Shown here in pieces: positions 14,183 to 21,396 of a DNA stretch of 24,092 nucleotides; the first letter of the stretch is position 1; each line of letters starts with the position of its first letter. The translations under genes were made by a program, and so were the position numbers. The notes beneath the pieces were generated by a model. That model saw nothing but the letters and a program-made list of their open reading frames with translations. It was not told the DNA's origin and ran no database searches. The DNA is from an uncultured Oscillospiraceae bacterium (GTDB taxonomy: Bacteria > Bacillota > Clostridia > Oscillospirales > Oscillospiraceae): positions 1-24,092 of the forward strand of contig CALWYM010000090.1 in assembly GCA_944385775.1 (NCBI GenBank), read 5' to 3'.

Positions 14183-14755
14183 TTACAGGCTTAGCTCGTC
14201 AATGGTTTTTTCAAAGGATGGCATTATATTTTCAAGGAAATAGTCCACCTCCGGCATTTTAAGCTCTCTGAGCTTATTAAGGGTTGTTTGGGCTGCGGAT
14301 TTGAATTCACCGTTTCCGGCTTTAAGCTCCTCAATGCACTTTATGTATGCCGAAAGCTTATCGGCAGCGTGGACAATACTGTTTATCTCCGGGTCCGGTG
14401 AAAATATTTTCACGTACTCCTGCCTTATTTCCCCGGGTATCTCCTCAAGAAGCCGCTTTACCGCAGACTCCTCAATTCTCCTGTATGCGCTGACCATGTC
14501 AGGGTCATAGTACTTTACAGGCGATGGCATGTCCCCCGTGAAAATCTCCGGCACATCGTGATACAATGCGCAGACAGCACACTTTTCAGCGTCACAGTCC
14601 TCACCGAAAATGTCCCTTTTAATAAGAGCCAGCCCATGGGCAATCACCGCCACCATATGGGAATGCTCCTGAACATTTTCCCTCTGAGCGTTTCTCATAA
14701 GCGCCCAGCGATCTATATTTTTTGTTCTCGCTACAAGAGCGTAAAATGAATTCAT
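14183..14755 (-). CDS. yfbR: HD-domain 5'-deoxynucleotidase, YfbR-like
   Basis: This 190-aa HD-domain phosphohydrolase resembles E. coli YfbR, which removes phosphate from deoxyribonucleoside 5'-monophosphates. The metal site is complete: H31 (EHS), H66-D67 (YHDVPE) and D132 (HAADKL). The family-specific N-terminal 'RWALMRNAQRENVQEHS' and the 'TGDMPSPVKYY' loop (73-83) match YfbR closely, as does the C-terminal 'YFLENIMPSFEKTIDELSL'. Length is similar to YfbR (199 aa). The ATG at 14755 has GGTGGG about 6 nt upstream. It is the first gene of the operon with the ACT and DUF711 genes and diverges from dnaA. A role in dNTP-pool balance is known for the family; the link to the origin is positional only. 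Confidence 0.92.
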   Translation of the reverse strand: MNSFYALVARTKNIDRWALMRNAQRENVQEHSHMVAVIAHGLALIKRDIFGEDCDAEKCAVCALYHDVPEIFTGDMPSPVKYYDPDMVSAYRRIEESAVKRLLEEIPGEIRQEYVKIFSPDPEINSIVHAADKLSAYIKCIEELKAGNGEFKSAAQTTLNKLRELKMPEVDYFLENIMPSFEKTIDELSL

Positions 14756-14786
14756 TTATTTCCCACCAAACCTTTCCTTATTCGTA

Positions 14787-14815
14787 ATAATATCACCTGG
14801 CAGCGGCGATGTAAA
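14787..14815 (-). promoter_or_regulatory. Promoter of the yfbR-ACT-DUF711 operon
   Basis: On the minus strand TTTACA (14815-14810), a 17-bp spacer and TATTAT (14792-14787) lie about 30 bp upstream of the yfbR-like ATG. Confidence 0.75.
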
Positions 14816-14875
14816 TAGCCCAAAAGCCATTCATTTATACGAAAAATTAATATTTTCCGCTCCTTAACAAATTCT

Positions 14876-14884
14876 CTTTCCACA
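14876..14884 (+). promoter_or_regulatory. DnaA-box-like 9-mer upstream of dnaA
   Basis: CTTTCCACA differs from the consensus TTATCCACA at two positions. It abuts the left arm of an ATTGCAA/TTGCAAT inverted repeat and lies about 28 bp upstream of the dnaA -35 hexamer, in a place suited to DnaA autoregulation. Confidence 0.45.
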
Positions 14885-14911
14885 TTGCAATTCTTTTTTT
14901 ATATGTATATC

Positions 14912-14940
14912 TTGCAATAAGAGAGAGTTTTTGATAGAAT
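14912..14940 (+). promoter_or_regulatory. Promoter of dnaA
   Basis: TTGCAA (14912-14917), a 17-bp spacer and TAGAAT (14935-14940) lie about 95 bp before the dnaA start. A second possible promoter is TTGATA (14931-14936) with TTATAT (14953-14958), spacing 16. The first -35 lies inside the right arm of an inverted repeat (14884-14890 with 14912-14918). Confidence 0.7.
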
Positions 14941-15034
14941 GTAATAGATTGGTTATATACCTGTATTGTACTGTAATTTTTTGTAAATAGTCCGATTAGT
15001 GAAGGGCTTGCTTTCGGGCAGGAAGGAAAATTTT

Positions 15035-16354
15035 ATGAATTCCGCAGAAGAAATTTGGCAAAGCGTATTAGAGTTATTAAAGGACAGGCTTACTCCTACG
15101 GCGCTTAGCACATGGTTTGACGAATGTAAGGTCATAGACATAAACGAATCGCGAATGGTAATTCTTATTCCCACGGACTTTAAGCGTTCCGTGGTGGAGG
15201 CTAGGTTTAAGGGATACATAAAGGACGCGCTGCGGGAGATATTCTCCGGCGACTTTGACGTGCTTCTCGTAGGAGAGAAGGAATCCAAAAACATAACAAA
15301 TCCGCCGGAGCAAAAGCCCTCTGACCTGAGCGGAAACGACTATTATACCTTTGAAAACTTCATTGTAGGACCCTCAAACAGCTTTGCCCACGCGGCGGCC
15401 AAGGCCGTAGCCGAAGAGCAAACAAAGGCCTATAATCCTCTTTTCATCTACGGAGAGTCAGGTCTGGGAAAGACCCATCTGCTTTACGCTATCCGACATG
15501 AGATACGCCGGAAGCACCCCGATTACAATATCGTTTTCGTAAGAGGAAACGACTTTATGAATGAGCTTATTACGGCAATTCAGATGGGCAAAAATATAGA
15601 TTTCCGTGAAAAATACCGTTCCGCGGACCTTTTCCTTATGGACGATATTCAGATAATCGCCGGTAAAAATTCCACCCAGGAGGAATTTTTCCATACCTTC
15701 AATACCCTTTATGAGGCGCAGAAACAGATAGTCTTTACATCGGACCGTCCGCCCTCTGAAATGTACACGCTGGCGGACAGGCTGAGAACCAGGTTTGAAT
15801 CCGGTCTTCTGGCGGACATTCAGCCCCCAGATTACGAGACGAGAACGGCAATTATCAAAAACAAGTCAATTCAGCTCGGAATGATCCTTCCCGACGATGT
15901 TGTAAACTACATAGCCGAGAACATGACCTCAAACGTCCGTCAGCTTGAGGGTGCCGTTAAGAAAATACGGGCGTACCGCGATCTGTCCCAGGGTGAAAAC
16001 AGTGAGATAACAGTCACCTCAGTCGCCAGAATCATAAAGGATATGTTTAAGGAGAAGACAGCATATATTCCCACACCTGACGACATTATTGAGGAAACGG
16101 CAAAGTACTACGGTCTTACTTCCGCAGAACTTCGCGGTCAGTCAAGGACAAGGAACACGACCCTTGCCCGCCAGATAGCCATGTATCAGATCCGTCGGCT
16201 TACGAACCTGTCACTTCAGGACATCGGCGGTCTTTTCGAGGGCAGAGACCACTCCACCGTCCTGACAAGCATAAAGAAAATCGAAAACTCCATGACAGAG
16301 GAGCTTAACCAAACCATAAAGGATATAACGGCAAATATAAACGCCAGGGGGTAA
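15035..16354 (+). CDS. dnaA: Chromosomal replication initiator protein DnaA
   Basis: DnaA binds DnaA boxes, opens the origin and loads the helicase. I place the start at ATG 15035 (MNSAEEIWQSVLELL), behind AGGAAGGAAAA, giving 439 aa. A GTG at 14999 is in frame but lacks a ribosome binding site and would add an atypical 12-residue tail. Domain I covers about residues 1-80, and a short linker follows. The AAA+ domain III has Walker A GESGLGKT (140-147) and Walker B LFLMDDIQ (199-206). Domain IV carries the DNA-binding signature with RNTTLARQIAMYQIRRLT and GRDHSTVLTSI (about 403-413). The gene is followed by the origin region and dnaN. Confidence 0.98.
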   Translation: MNSAEEIWQSVLELLKDRLTPTALSTWFDECKVIDINESRMVILIPTDFKRSVVEARFKGYIKDALREIFSGDFDVLLVGEKESKNITNPPEQKPSDLSGNDYYTFENFIVGPSNSFAHAAAKAVAEEQTKAYNPLFIYGESGLGKTHLLYAIRHEIRRKHPDYNIVFVRGNDFMNELITAIQMGKNIDFREKYRSADLFLMDDIQIIAGKNSTQEEFFHTFNTLYEAQKQIVFTSDRPPSEMYTLADRLRTRFESGLLADIQPPDYETRTAIIKNKSIQLGMILPDDVVNYIAENMTSNVRQLEGAVKKIRAYRDLSQGENSEITVTSVARIIKDMFKEKTAYIPTPDDIIEETAKYYGLTSAELRGQSRTRNTTLARQIAMYQIRRLTNLSLQDIGGLFEGRDHSTVLTSIKKIENSMTEELNQTIKDITANINARG

Positions 16355-16628
16355 TTTTTTCGATAAAGGAAATATTCCTCTATTCTCCACCTTTTGTGGA
16401 AATGCCGGTTAATTTTTGTGCGTTTTTCCACCCACGTTTTTCTTTTCCCCTTATGTGTGGAATTTTGTCGAATATTTTCCACCGGAAAGCTAAACCTTAA
16501 AATCGACAGTTTTCAAGGCTTTGAGACAGTTTTCCACATATTCGTCCCTCTACTACTATTACTACTGCTAAAAATTAATATATCTACTCTATTATACATT
16601 TCCATTCTACTACCAACGGAGGTCAACT
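16355..16628. other. Replication origin region (oriC) between dnaA and dnaN
   Basis: This 274-bp gene-free stretch contains five DnaA-box-like 9-mers: TGTGGAAAT (16395-16403, minus), TTTTCCACC (16424-16432), TGTGGAATT (16456-16464, minus), TTTTCCACC (16475-16483) and TTTTCCACA (16530-16538). A weaker TTCTCCACC lies at 16383-16391. None is the perfect TTATCCACA; the local consensus is closer to TTTTCCACA. A trinucleotide run and an AT-rich stretch follow the last box. The arrangement matches the dnaA-dnaN intergenic half of Bacillus-type origins. Confidence 0.88.
16530..16600 (+). other. Basal origin unwinding element: DnaA box, GC-rich spacer, DnaA-trios, AT-rich tract
   Basis: Box TTTTCCACA (16530-16538) is followed 11 bp later, after CGTCCCT, by trinucleotides CTA CTA CTA TTA CTA CTG CTA (16550-16570), then an AT-rich tract (16571-16600). 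In B. subtilis the DnaA-trio (3'-GAT-5' on one strand, read as CTA on the other) directs DnaA filament growth on single strand from an adjacent double-strand box. Order and spacing here agree with that model. Confidence 0.82.
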
Positions 16629-17744
16629 ATGAAATTTTCCTGCGAAAAAAGTTTTTTAATGTCGGCAGTAAATACCTCTTCAAGAGCTGCCGCATCCAAA
16701 AGCGCCGTTCCAGCTCTGGAGGGGCTTCTTATAGAAGCCTATGACATGGTAACAGTAACAGGCTACGACCTGAAAACCGGAATTCGTTCCTCCCTTTCCG
16801 CAGATATTGAACAGCAAGGCAGTATTGTTATAAATGCCAGACTTCTTGGCGATATTATAAGAAAAATGCCTGAAGATGTTATTACAATATCTGTAAACGA
16901 AGGGTATATGACCACAATATCCTGCGGTATGAGCGTATTTTCCATAATGGGAATGAACGCCGCCGACTATCCTGAGCTTCCCAATGTGGATTCATTAAAT
17001 TCCATATTTATCAAGGAAAAAGACATTAAAGCCATGATTGCTGAGACAAATTTCGCGGTTTCAAACAATGAGGCAAGACCTATCCACACAGGAGCGCTTT
17101 TTGAGCTTAACAGCGACATACTTACTGTTGTAGCGGTGGACGGCTACCGTCTTGCGCTAAGAAGGGAAAGAATATCCAAATCAGAAGTAGGGGAAATATC
17201 CTTTGTAGTACCCGGCTCCGCCCTTGCGGAAGTGGAAAGAATATCATCTGACAGCGATAACGATGTTAAAATTTCCGTGGGAGCAAAGCACATAATGTTT
17301 ACCATAGACCAAAATGTCCTTGTATCGAGAAGGCTTGAGGGAGAATTTTTAAATTATAAAAACTCAATTCCTCAGACAAGCAAGTATTCCGTTGAGGTAA
17401 ACAAGAAAGCTCTTATGGACGCTGTGGAAAGAGTAAGCCTTATAATAAGCGACAGATTTAAAAGCCCTGTCCGTTGCTGCTTTAAGGAAAACGAGCTTAC
17501 TCTTACGACAAATACAACTCTCGGAACAGCCTACGATGTCTGTCCTGTTTCCGGCGACGGCGAGGGACTTGAAATCGGCTTTAATAACCGCTATATGCTG
17601 GACGCCCTTAAGGCTGCCCCTGCGGATAATGTAAGGATACAGCTTTCCACAGGTATCGCGCCCTGTGTTATAGTCCCAACAGACGCAAATAAAAATTTCC
17701 TTTATATGATTTTACCGGTGAGGCTCAGGTCCAATGAAGGTTAA
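16629..17744 (+). CDS. dnaN: DNA polymerase III subunit beta (sliding clamp)
   Basis: DnaN is the ring clamp that tethers the replicative polymerase and many repair proteins to DNA. The 371-aa protein has three repeated clamp folds. Recognisable segments are 'MKFSCEKSFLMSAVNTSSRAA' at the start, 'HTGALFELNSDILTVVAVDGYRLALRR' in domain 2, 'NNRYMLDALKA' and the C-terminal 'LYMILPVRL' strand (family motif M-P-[MV]-R/L) that forms part of the peptide-binding pocket. The start ATG at 16629 has a strong CGGAGGT. Its end overlaps the next gene by 11 bp, so it heads the dnaN-S4-recF-remB-gyrB-gyrA cluster. Confidence 0.97.
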   Translation: MKFSCEKSFLMSAVNTSSRAAASKSAVPALEGLLIEAYDMVTVTGYDLKTGIRSSLSADIEQQGSIVINARLLGDIIRKMPEDVITISVNEGYMTTISCGMSVFSIMGMNAADYPELPNVDSLNSIFIKEKDIKAMIAETNFAVSNNEARPIHTGALFELNSDILTVVAVDGYRLALRRERISKSEVGEISFVVPGSALAEVERISSDSDNDVKISVGAKHIMFTIDQNVLVSRRLEGEFLNYKNSIPQTSKYSVEVNKKALMDAVERVSLIISDRFKSPVRCCFKENELTLTTNTTLGTAYDVCPVSGDGEGLEIGFNNRYMLDALKAAPADNVRIQLSTGIAPCVIVPTDANKNFLYMILPVRLRSNEG

Positions 17745-17994
17745 GGTAAAAGTCAAAAGAAAAAACAAAGCGGAAAAAATCACTGAAATACCTATTTCCA
17801 CGGATTTTATAAAGCTTGACGCCTTTTTAAAATTCGCCAATGTGGCGGAGACAGGCGGCATGGCAAAAATCCTTGTGGAGGAGGGAGAGGTTTCGGTAAA
17901 TGGAGAAGTATGTCTTCAGCGCGGGAAAAAGCTCCGTGCCGGAGATGTGGTTTCCGTAATGGGCGAGAATTTTTCAGTGGCGGCAGGTCAATGA
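17734..17994 (+). CDS. yaaA: S4-domain RNA-binding protein, YaaA/RlbA-like
   Basis: This 86-aa protein is a basic leader followed by an S4 RNA-binding domain ('IKLDAFLKFANVAETGGMAKILVEEGEVSVNGEVCLQRGKKLRAGDVV'). In B. subtilis the equivalent dnaN-recF gene yaaA (also called rlbA) has been linked to large ribosomal subunit maturation. Position and length match. The ATG at 17734 lies inside dnaN with only a weak GAGG upstream, so translation probably depends on coupling to dnaN. recF starts 4 bp after its stop. Confidence 0.9.
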   Translation: MKVKVKVKRKNKAEKITEIPISTDFIKLDAFLKFANVAETGGMAKILVEEGEVSVNGEVCLQRGKKLRAGDVVSVMGENFSVAAGQ

Positions 17995-17998
17995 CCCC

Positions 17999-19114
17999 AT
18001 GAGGATAGATTATATTGAGCTTGAGGGATTCAGAAACTACGGAAAGAGCAGCGCGGAGCTTTCTCCTCAGGTAAATATCATATCCGGTGATAACGCCCAG
18101 GGAAAGACAAATCTTCTGGAGGCAATTTACCTTATCTGTACGGGAAAATCTTTCAGGTCAAGAAGTGACAGGGAACTTATCGGTTTTTCAAATGACATTG
18201 CGTTTATAACGGCAAAGGGAGTTTCGGAAAACCGGGAGAAAAAAATAGAGATACGCTTTCAGAGAAACGGAAGGCGTATGACAAGGGTAAACGGCGTAAA
18301 GCTTAAAAGTGCCGGGGAGCTTTCGGAAAGTTTTTCCTCGGTACTTTTCTGCCCAGAGGATCTGGCGATTATACGCGAAGGAGCCTCTATGCGCCGCCGT
18401 CTTATGGATATGTGTATATCCCAGCTTAAACCAAGATACGGCGCTGTACTCGCGGAATTTAACAAGGCCTATGAGCAGAAAACGAGGATACTCCGAGACA
18501 GTGAGGAAATGCCGTCTCTGCTTTCCATGCTGGACGAATACGACAGCCATCTTGCGGCGTTAAGCGCGGAGCTTATACATTACAGGGCCCATTTTATAAA
18601 GCGGCTTTCGCCGGAGGCTGCGAAAATCCACGGCGAGTTTTCAGGCGGTGAGGAGCTTCGGATTGAGTATAAGACCATAAAAACCATTGACGACCCGTTA
18701 AAACCGCCGAAAGAGCTTTTTTCCATGATAATGGAACACCAGAAAAGTCACAGGGCAGCTGAAAAAGCAAGCCGTCTTGTACTGACGGGAGCCCATAAGG
18801 ACGATTTGGAGATAAAAATAAACGGACGTGACGCGCGGTCCTACGCATCACAGGGGCAGACAAGGACTGCGGCGCTGTCAATAAAGCTGGCTGAAAGGGA
18901 AATACATTTTTCACAGAGAGGGGAATACCCGATTTTACTTCTGGATGATGTATTAAGCGAGCTTGACCCTGGCAGGCAGAGCTTTATTTTAAACAGAATC
19001 GGCGGTGGACAGGTTTTTATTACCTGCTGTGAGGACGATAATATTATTGCTGAGAGAACAGGCGGCAAGGTTTTTATTGTAAAAGACGGAGCCATGAGTC
19101 CCAGAAATATGTAA
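17999..19114 (+). CDS. recF: DNA replication and repair protein RecF
   Basis: RecF is an SMC-like ATPase that works with RecO and RecR to load RecA at single-strand gaps. The 371-aa protein has 'IELEGFRNYGKSS' at the start, Walker A SGDNAQGKT (residues 29-37), an ABC-type signature region around 'SYASQGQTRTAALSIKLAE' and Walker B LLLDDVLSELD (313-323), followed by 'VFITCCED'. Length is normal (360-375 aa). The start is ATG 17999, 4 bp after the S4 gene stop with no clear ribosome binding site, consistent with coupling. Confidence 0.97.
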   Translation: MRIDYIELEGFRNYGKSSAELSPQVNIISGDNAQGKTNLLEAIYLICTGKSFRSRSDRELIGFSNDIAFITAKGVSENREKKIEIRFQRNGRRMTRVNGVKLKSAGELSESFSSVLFCPEDLAIIREGASMRRRLMDMCISQLKPRYGAVLAEFNKAYEQKTRILRDSEEMPSLLSMLDEYDSHLAALSAELIHYRAHFIKRLSPEAAKIHGEFSGGEELRIEYKTIKTIDDPLKPPKELFSMIMEHQKSHRAAEKASRLVLTGAHKDDLEIKINGRDARSYASQGQTRTAALSIKLAEREIHFSQRGEYPILLLDDVLSELDPGRQSFILNRIGGGQVFITCCEDDNIIAERTGGKVFIVKDGAMSPRNM

Positions 19115-19132
19115 AAAGGCGAGTAAAAAATT

Positions 19133-19396
19133 ATGTATCTGCACTTAGGACAAAATACCATAGTCAGAGAGGAAGACATTCTAGGTATTTTCGATTTAGA
19201 CAACACAACGGAATCCAAATGGACAAGGCTAATGCTGGAAAAGGCCCAGGAGGAGGGACGGGTTGTGTCAATAGGCGAGGATATACCGAAATCCTTTGTT
19301 TTGTGCACGGAAAAAAGAGGAACAACAGTCTATCTGAGTCAGCTCAGCACTTCTACGCTGCAGCAGAGGATAGGAACTATGCTGGGACTTGAATAA
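19133..19396 (+). CDS. remB: DUF370 family protein RemB/YaaB-like
   Basis: This 87-aa protein of the DUF370 family lies between recF and gyrB, exactly where B. subtilis has yaaB (remB), linked there to extracellular-matrix gene control. Typical features are 'MYLHLGQNTIVREEDILGIFDLDNTTESKWT' at the N-terminus and 'KSFVLCTEKRGTTVYLSQLSTSTLQQR' at the C-terminus. The domain is a small RNA/DNA-binding-like fold in related RemA proteins. AAGGCGAG precedes the ATG at 19133. What it controls in this organism is unknown. Confidence 0.92.
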   Translation: MYLHLGQNTIVREEDILGIFDLDNTTESKWTRLMLEKAQEEGRVVSIGEDIPKSFVLCTEKRGTTVYLSQLSTSTLQQRIGTMLGLE

Positions 19397-19413
19397 GGGA
19401 AAGGAAAAAACAG

Positions 19414-21381
19414 ATGACCATTGATAATAATGATAACGATATTGTTCAGTCCACTGGGTTTACGGAGAAAATAACCCAGGAATATGACGCAAGCAAGATC
19501 CAGGTACTGGAGGGGCTTGAGGCCGTTCGGAAAAGACCTGGTATGTATATAGGTTCTACCAGCTCATCGGGTCTTCACCATCTGGTTTATGAGATAGTTG
19601 ATAACGCCATTGATGAGGCGCTGGCGGGCTACTGTACTGAAATTACGGTGCGTATTAACCCTGGCAACACCATAACCGTTATAGATAACGGACGTGGTAT
19701 TCCAGTGGGTATCCAGCCGCAGACGGGAAAAGGCGCCCTTGAGGTTGTATATACGGTGCTTCACGCCGGCGGAAAGTTCGGCGGCGGCGGATACAAGGTG
19801 TCCGGCGGCCTTCACGGCGTAGGCGCCTCTGTTGTAAACGCTCTTTCGGAGTGGCTTGAGGTTCAGGTATATACCGGCGGAAAAATCTACGAGATGAAAT
19901 TTTCAAGAGGTGACATAACCGAGAGCCTTACCGTAATCGGCGACACCGACAGAACCGGAACTACCGTTACCTTTAAGCCTGACGGTGAAATTTTCGACGA
20001 GACTGTTTTTGACTACAAAACGCTCCATAAGCGTATGCGTGAGCAGGCATTTTTAAACGCAGGTCTTAAAATAATTATGGAGGATATGCGTCAGGAGGAG
20101 CCTGTTTCCGAGGTTATGCACTACGAGGGCGGTATCCGTCAGTTTGTTGAGTACATTAACAGAAACAAAAAGCTCATTAATGATGAGGTTATCTATATGT
20201 CCGGCGGCAGGAGCGATTCTATCGCCGAAATTGCCATGCAGTATAATGACAGCTATGACGAGATAATCGTTTCTTTCGCAAATAATATCCACACACCGGA
20301 AGGCGGTATGCACGAGACCGGCTTTAAAACGGCTCTTACAAGGGTACTTAACGCCTACGGAAGCAAAAATAATCTTCTCAAGGGTGATGAAAAGCTCACC
20401 GGCGACGACTGCCGGGAGGGGCTTTGCGCCGTTGTGTCAGTAAAGCTTACAAACGCTCAGTTTGAGGGACAGACAAAGGCAAAGCTTGGTAACGCTGAAA
20501 TAAGAACTCTGGTTGATTCCATAGTTTCAGAGCAGCTTTCCATGTATTTTGAGGAGCACCCGCAGACTGCAAAGGCCCTTATTGAAAAGGGACTTACTGC
20601 GTCAAGAGCGAGAGAGGCGGCAAGAAGGGCAAGAGAATCGGTAAGAAGCAAGACCGGTCTTGAATCAGGACAGATGCCTGACAAGCTTCAGGACTGCAAC
20701 GAGAGAGACCCCGCGCTGTGCGAAATATACATAGTGGAGGGAGATTCCGCTGCAGGCTCTGCAATACAGGGAAGGGACAGTCGTTTTCAGGCAATACTTT
20801 CCATGTGGGGCAAAATGCTGAACGTGGAAAAGGCCAGAGCCGACAAAATATACGGTAACGATAAGCTGTACCCAATGATAGTCGCTCTGGGCGCCGGTAT
20901 AGGCGATGAATTTAATATTGAAAAGCTGCGCTATCACAAGATAATCATTATGGCCGATGCCGATGTGGACGGCAGCCACATCAGAACGCTGCTTTTGACA
21001 TTTTTCTTCAGGTATATGCGTCCTCTCATAGAAAACGGCTATGTATATTCTGCAGTACCGCCCCTTTACAAGCTTACAAGAGGCAAAACCACAAAAGTCG
21101 CCTATTCAGATGAGGAGAGGGATCGTATCTCCGCGGAAATGCGCGGCAATAACCCTGACGCCAAGGTTGACATCAGCCGTTTTAAGGGTCTTGGCGAGAT
21201 GGACCCCCACGAGCTCTGGGAGACTACAATGGACCCGGAAAAGCGTACCCTCAGAAGAATTACACTGGACGACGCCGTTACTGCTGACCAGGTGTTCAAT
21301 ATTCTCATGGGCGAAGAAGTAGAGCCGAGACGTGAGTGGATTGAAAATAACGCCAAGTACGTTGTAAATCTTGATATTTAA
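19414..21381 (+). CDS. gyrB: DNA gyrase subunit B
   Basis: GyrB is the ATPase subunit of gyrase, which introduces negative supercoils. The 655-aa length is typical of Gram-positive GyrB. The GHKL ATPase region shows EIVDNAIDEALAG (N-box), DNGRGIPVG and GGKFGGGGYKVSGGLHGVGAS. The Toprim domain has EGDSAAGS (catalytic Glu442) and the metal-binding DADVDGSH (D515/D517/D519). The C-terminal GyrA-contact segment 'RFKGLGEM' is also visible. ATG 19414 has AAAGGA upstream and lies 17 bp after remB; gyrA follows 15 bp later. Confidence 0.98.
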   Translation: MTIDNNDNDIVQSTGFTEKITQEYDASKIQVLEGLEAVRKRPGMYIGSTSSSGLHHLVYEIVDNAIDEALAGYCTEITVRINPGNTITVIDNGRGIPVGIQPQTGKGALEVVYTVLHAGGKFGGGGYKVSGGLHGVGASVVNALSEWLEVQVYTGGKIYEMKFSRGDITESLTVIGDTDRTGTTVTFKPDGEIFDETVFDYKTLHKRMREQAFLNAGLKIIMEDMRQEEPVSEVMHYEGGIRQFVEYINRNKKLINDEVIYMSGGRSDSIAEIAMQYNDSYDEIIVSFANNIHTPEGGMHETGFKTALTRVLNAYGSKNNLLKGDEKLTGDDCREGLCAVVSVKLTNAQFEGQTKAKLGNAEIRTLVDSIVSEQLSMYFEEHPQTAKALIEKGLTASRAREAARRARESVRSKTGLESGQMPDKLQDCNERDPALCEIYIVEGDSAAGSAIQGRDSRFQAILSMWGKMLNVEKARADKIYGNDKLYPMIVALGAGIGDEFNIEKLRYHKIIIMADADVDGSHIRTLLLTFFFRYMRPLIENGYVYSAVPPLYKLTRGKTTKVAYSDEERDRISAEMRGNNPDAKVDISRFKGLGEMDPHELWETTMDPEKRTLRRITLDDAVTADQVFNILMGEEVEPRREWIENNAKYVVNLDI

Positions 21382-21396
21382 GGAGGGAGAGACAAT

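Noticed and set aside
14999..15034. Extended dnaA start at GTG 14999
   Set aside because: There is no ribosome binding site before the GTG, while AGGAAGGAAAA precedes ATG 15035, which gives the usual DnaA N-terminus.
16550..16570. CTA run read as a simple microsatellite
   Set aside because: Its position right after a DnaA box and GC-rich spacer in the dnaA-dnaN gap fits the DnaA-trio model better.
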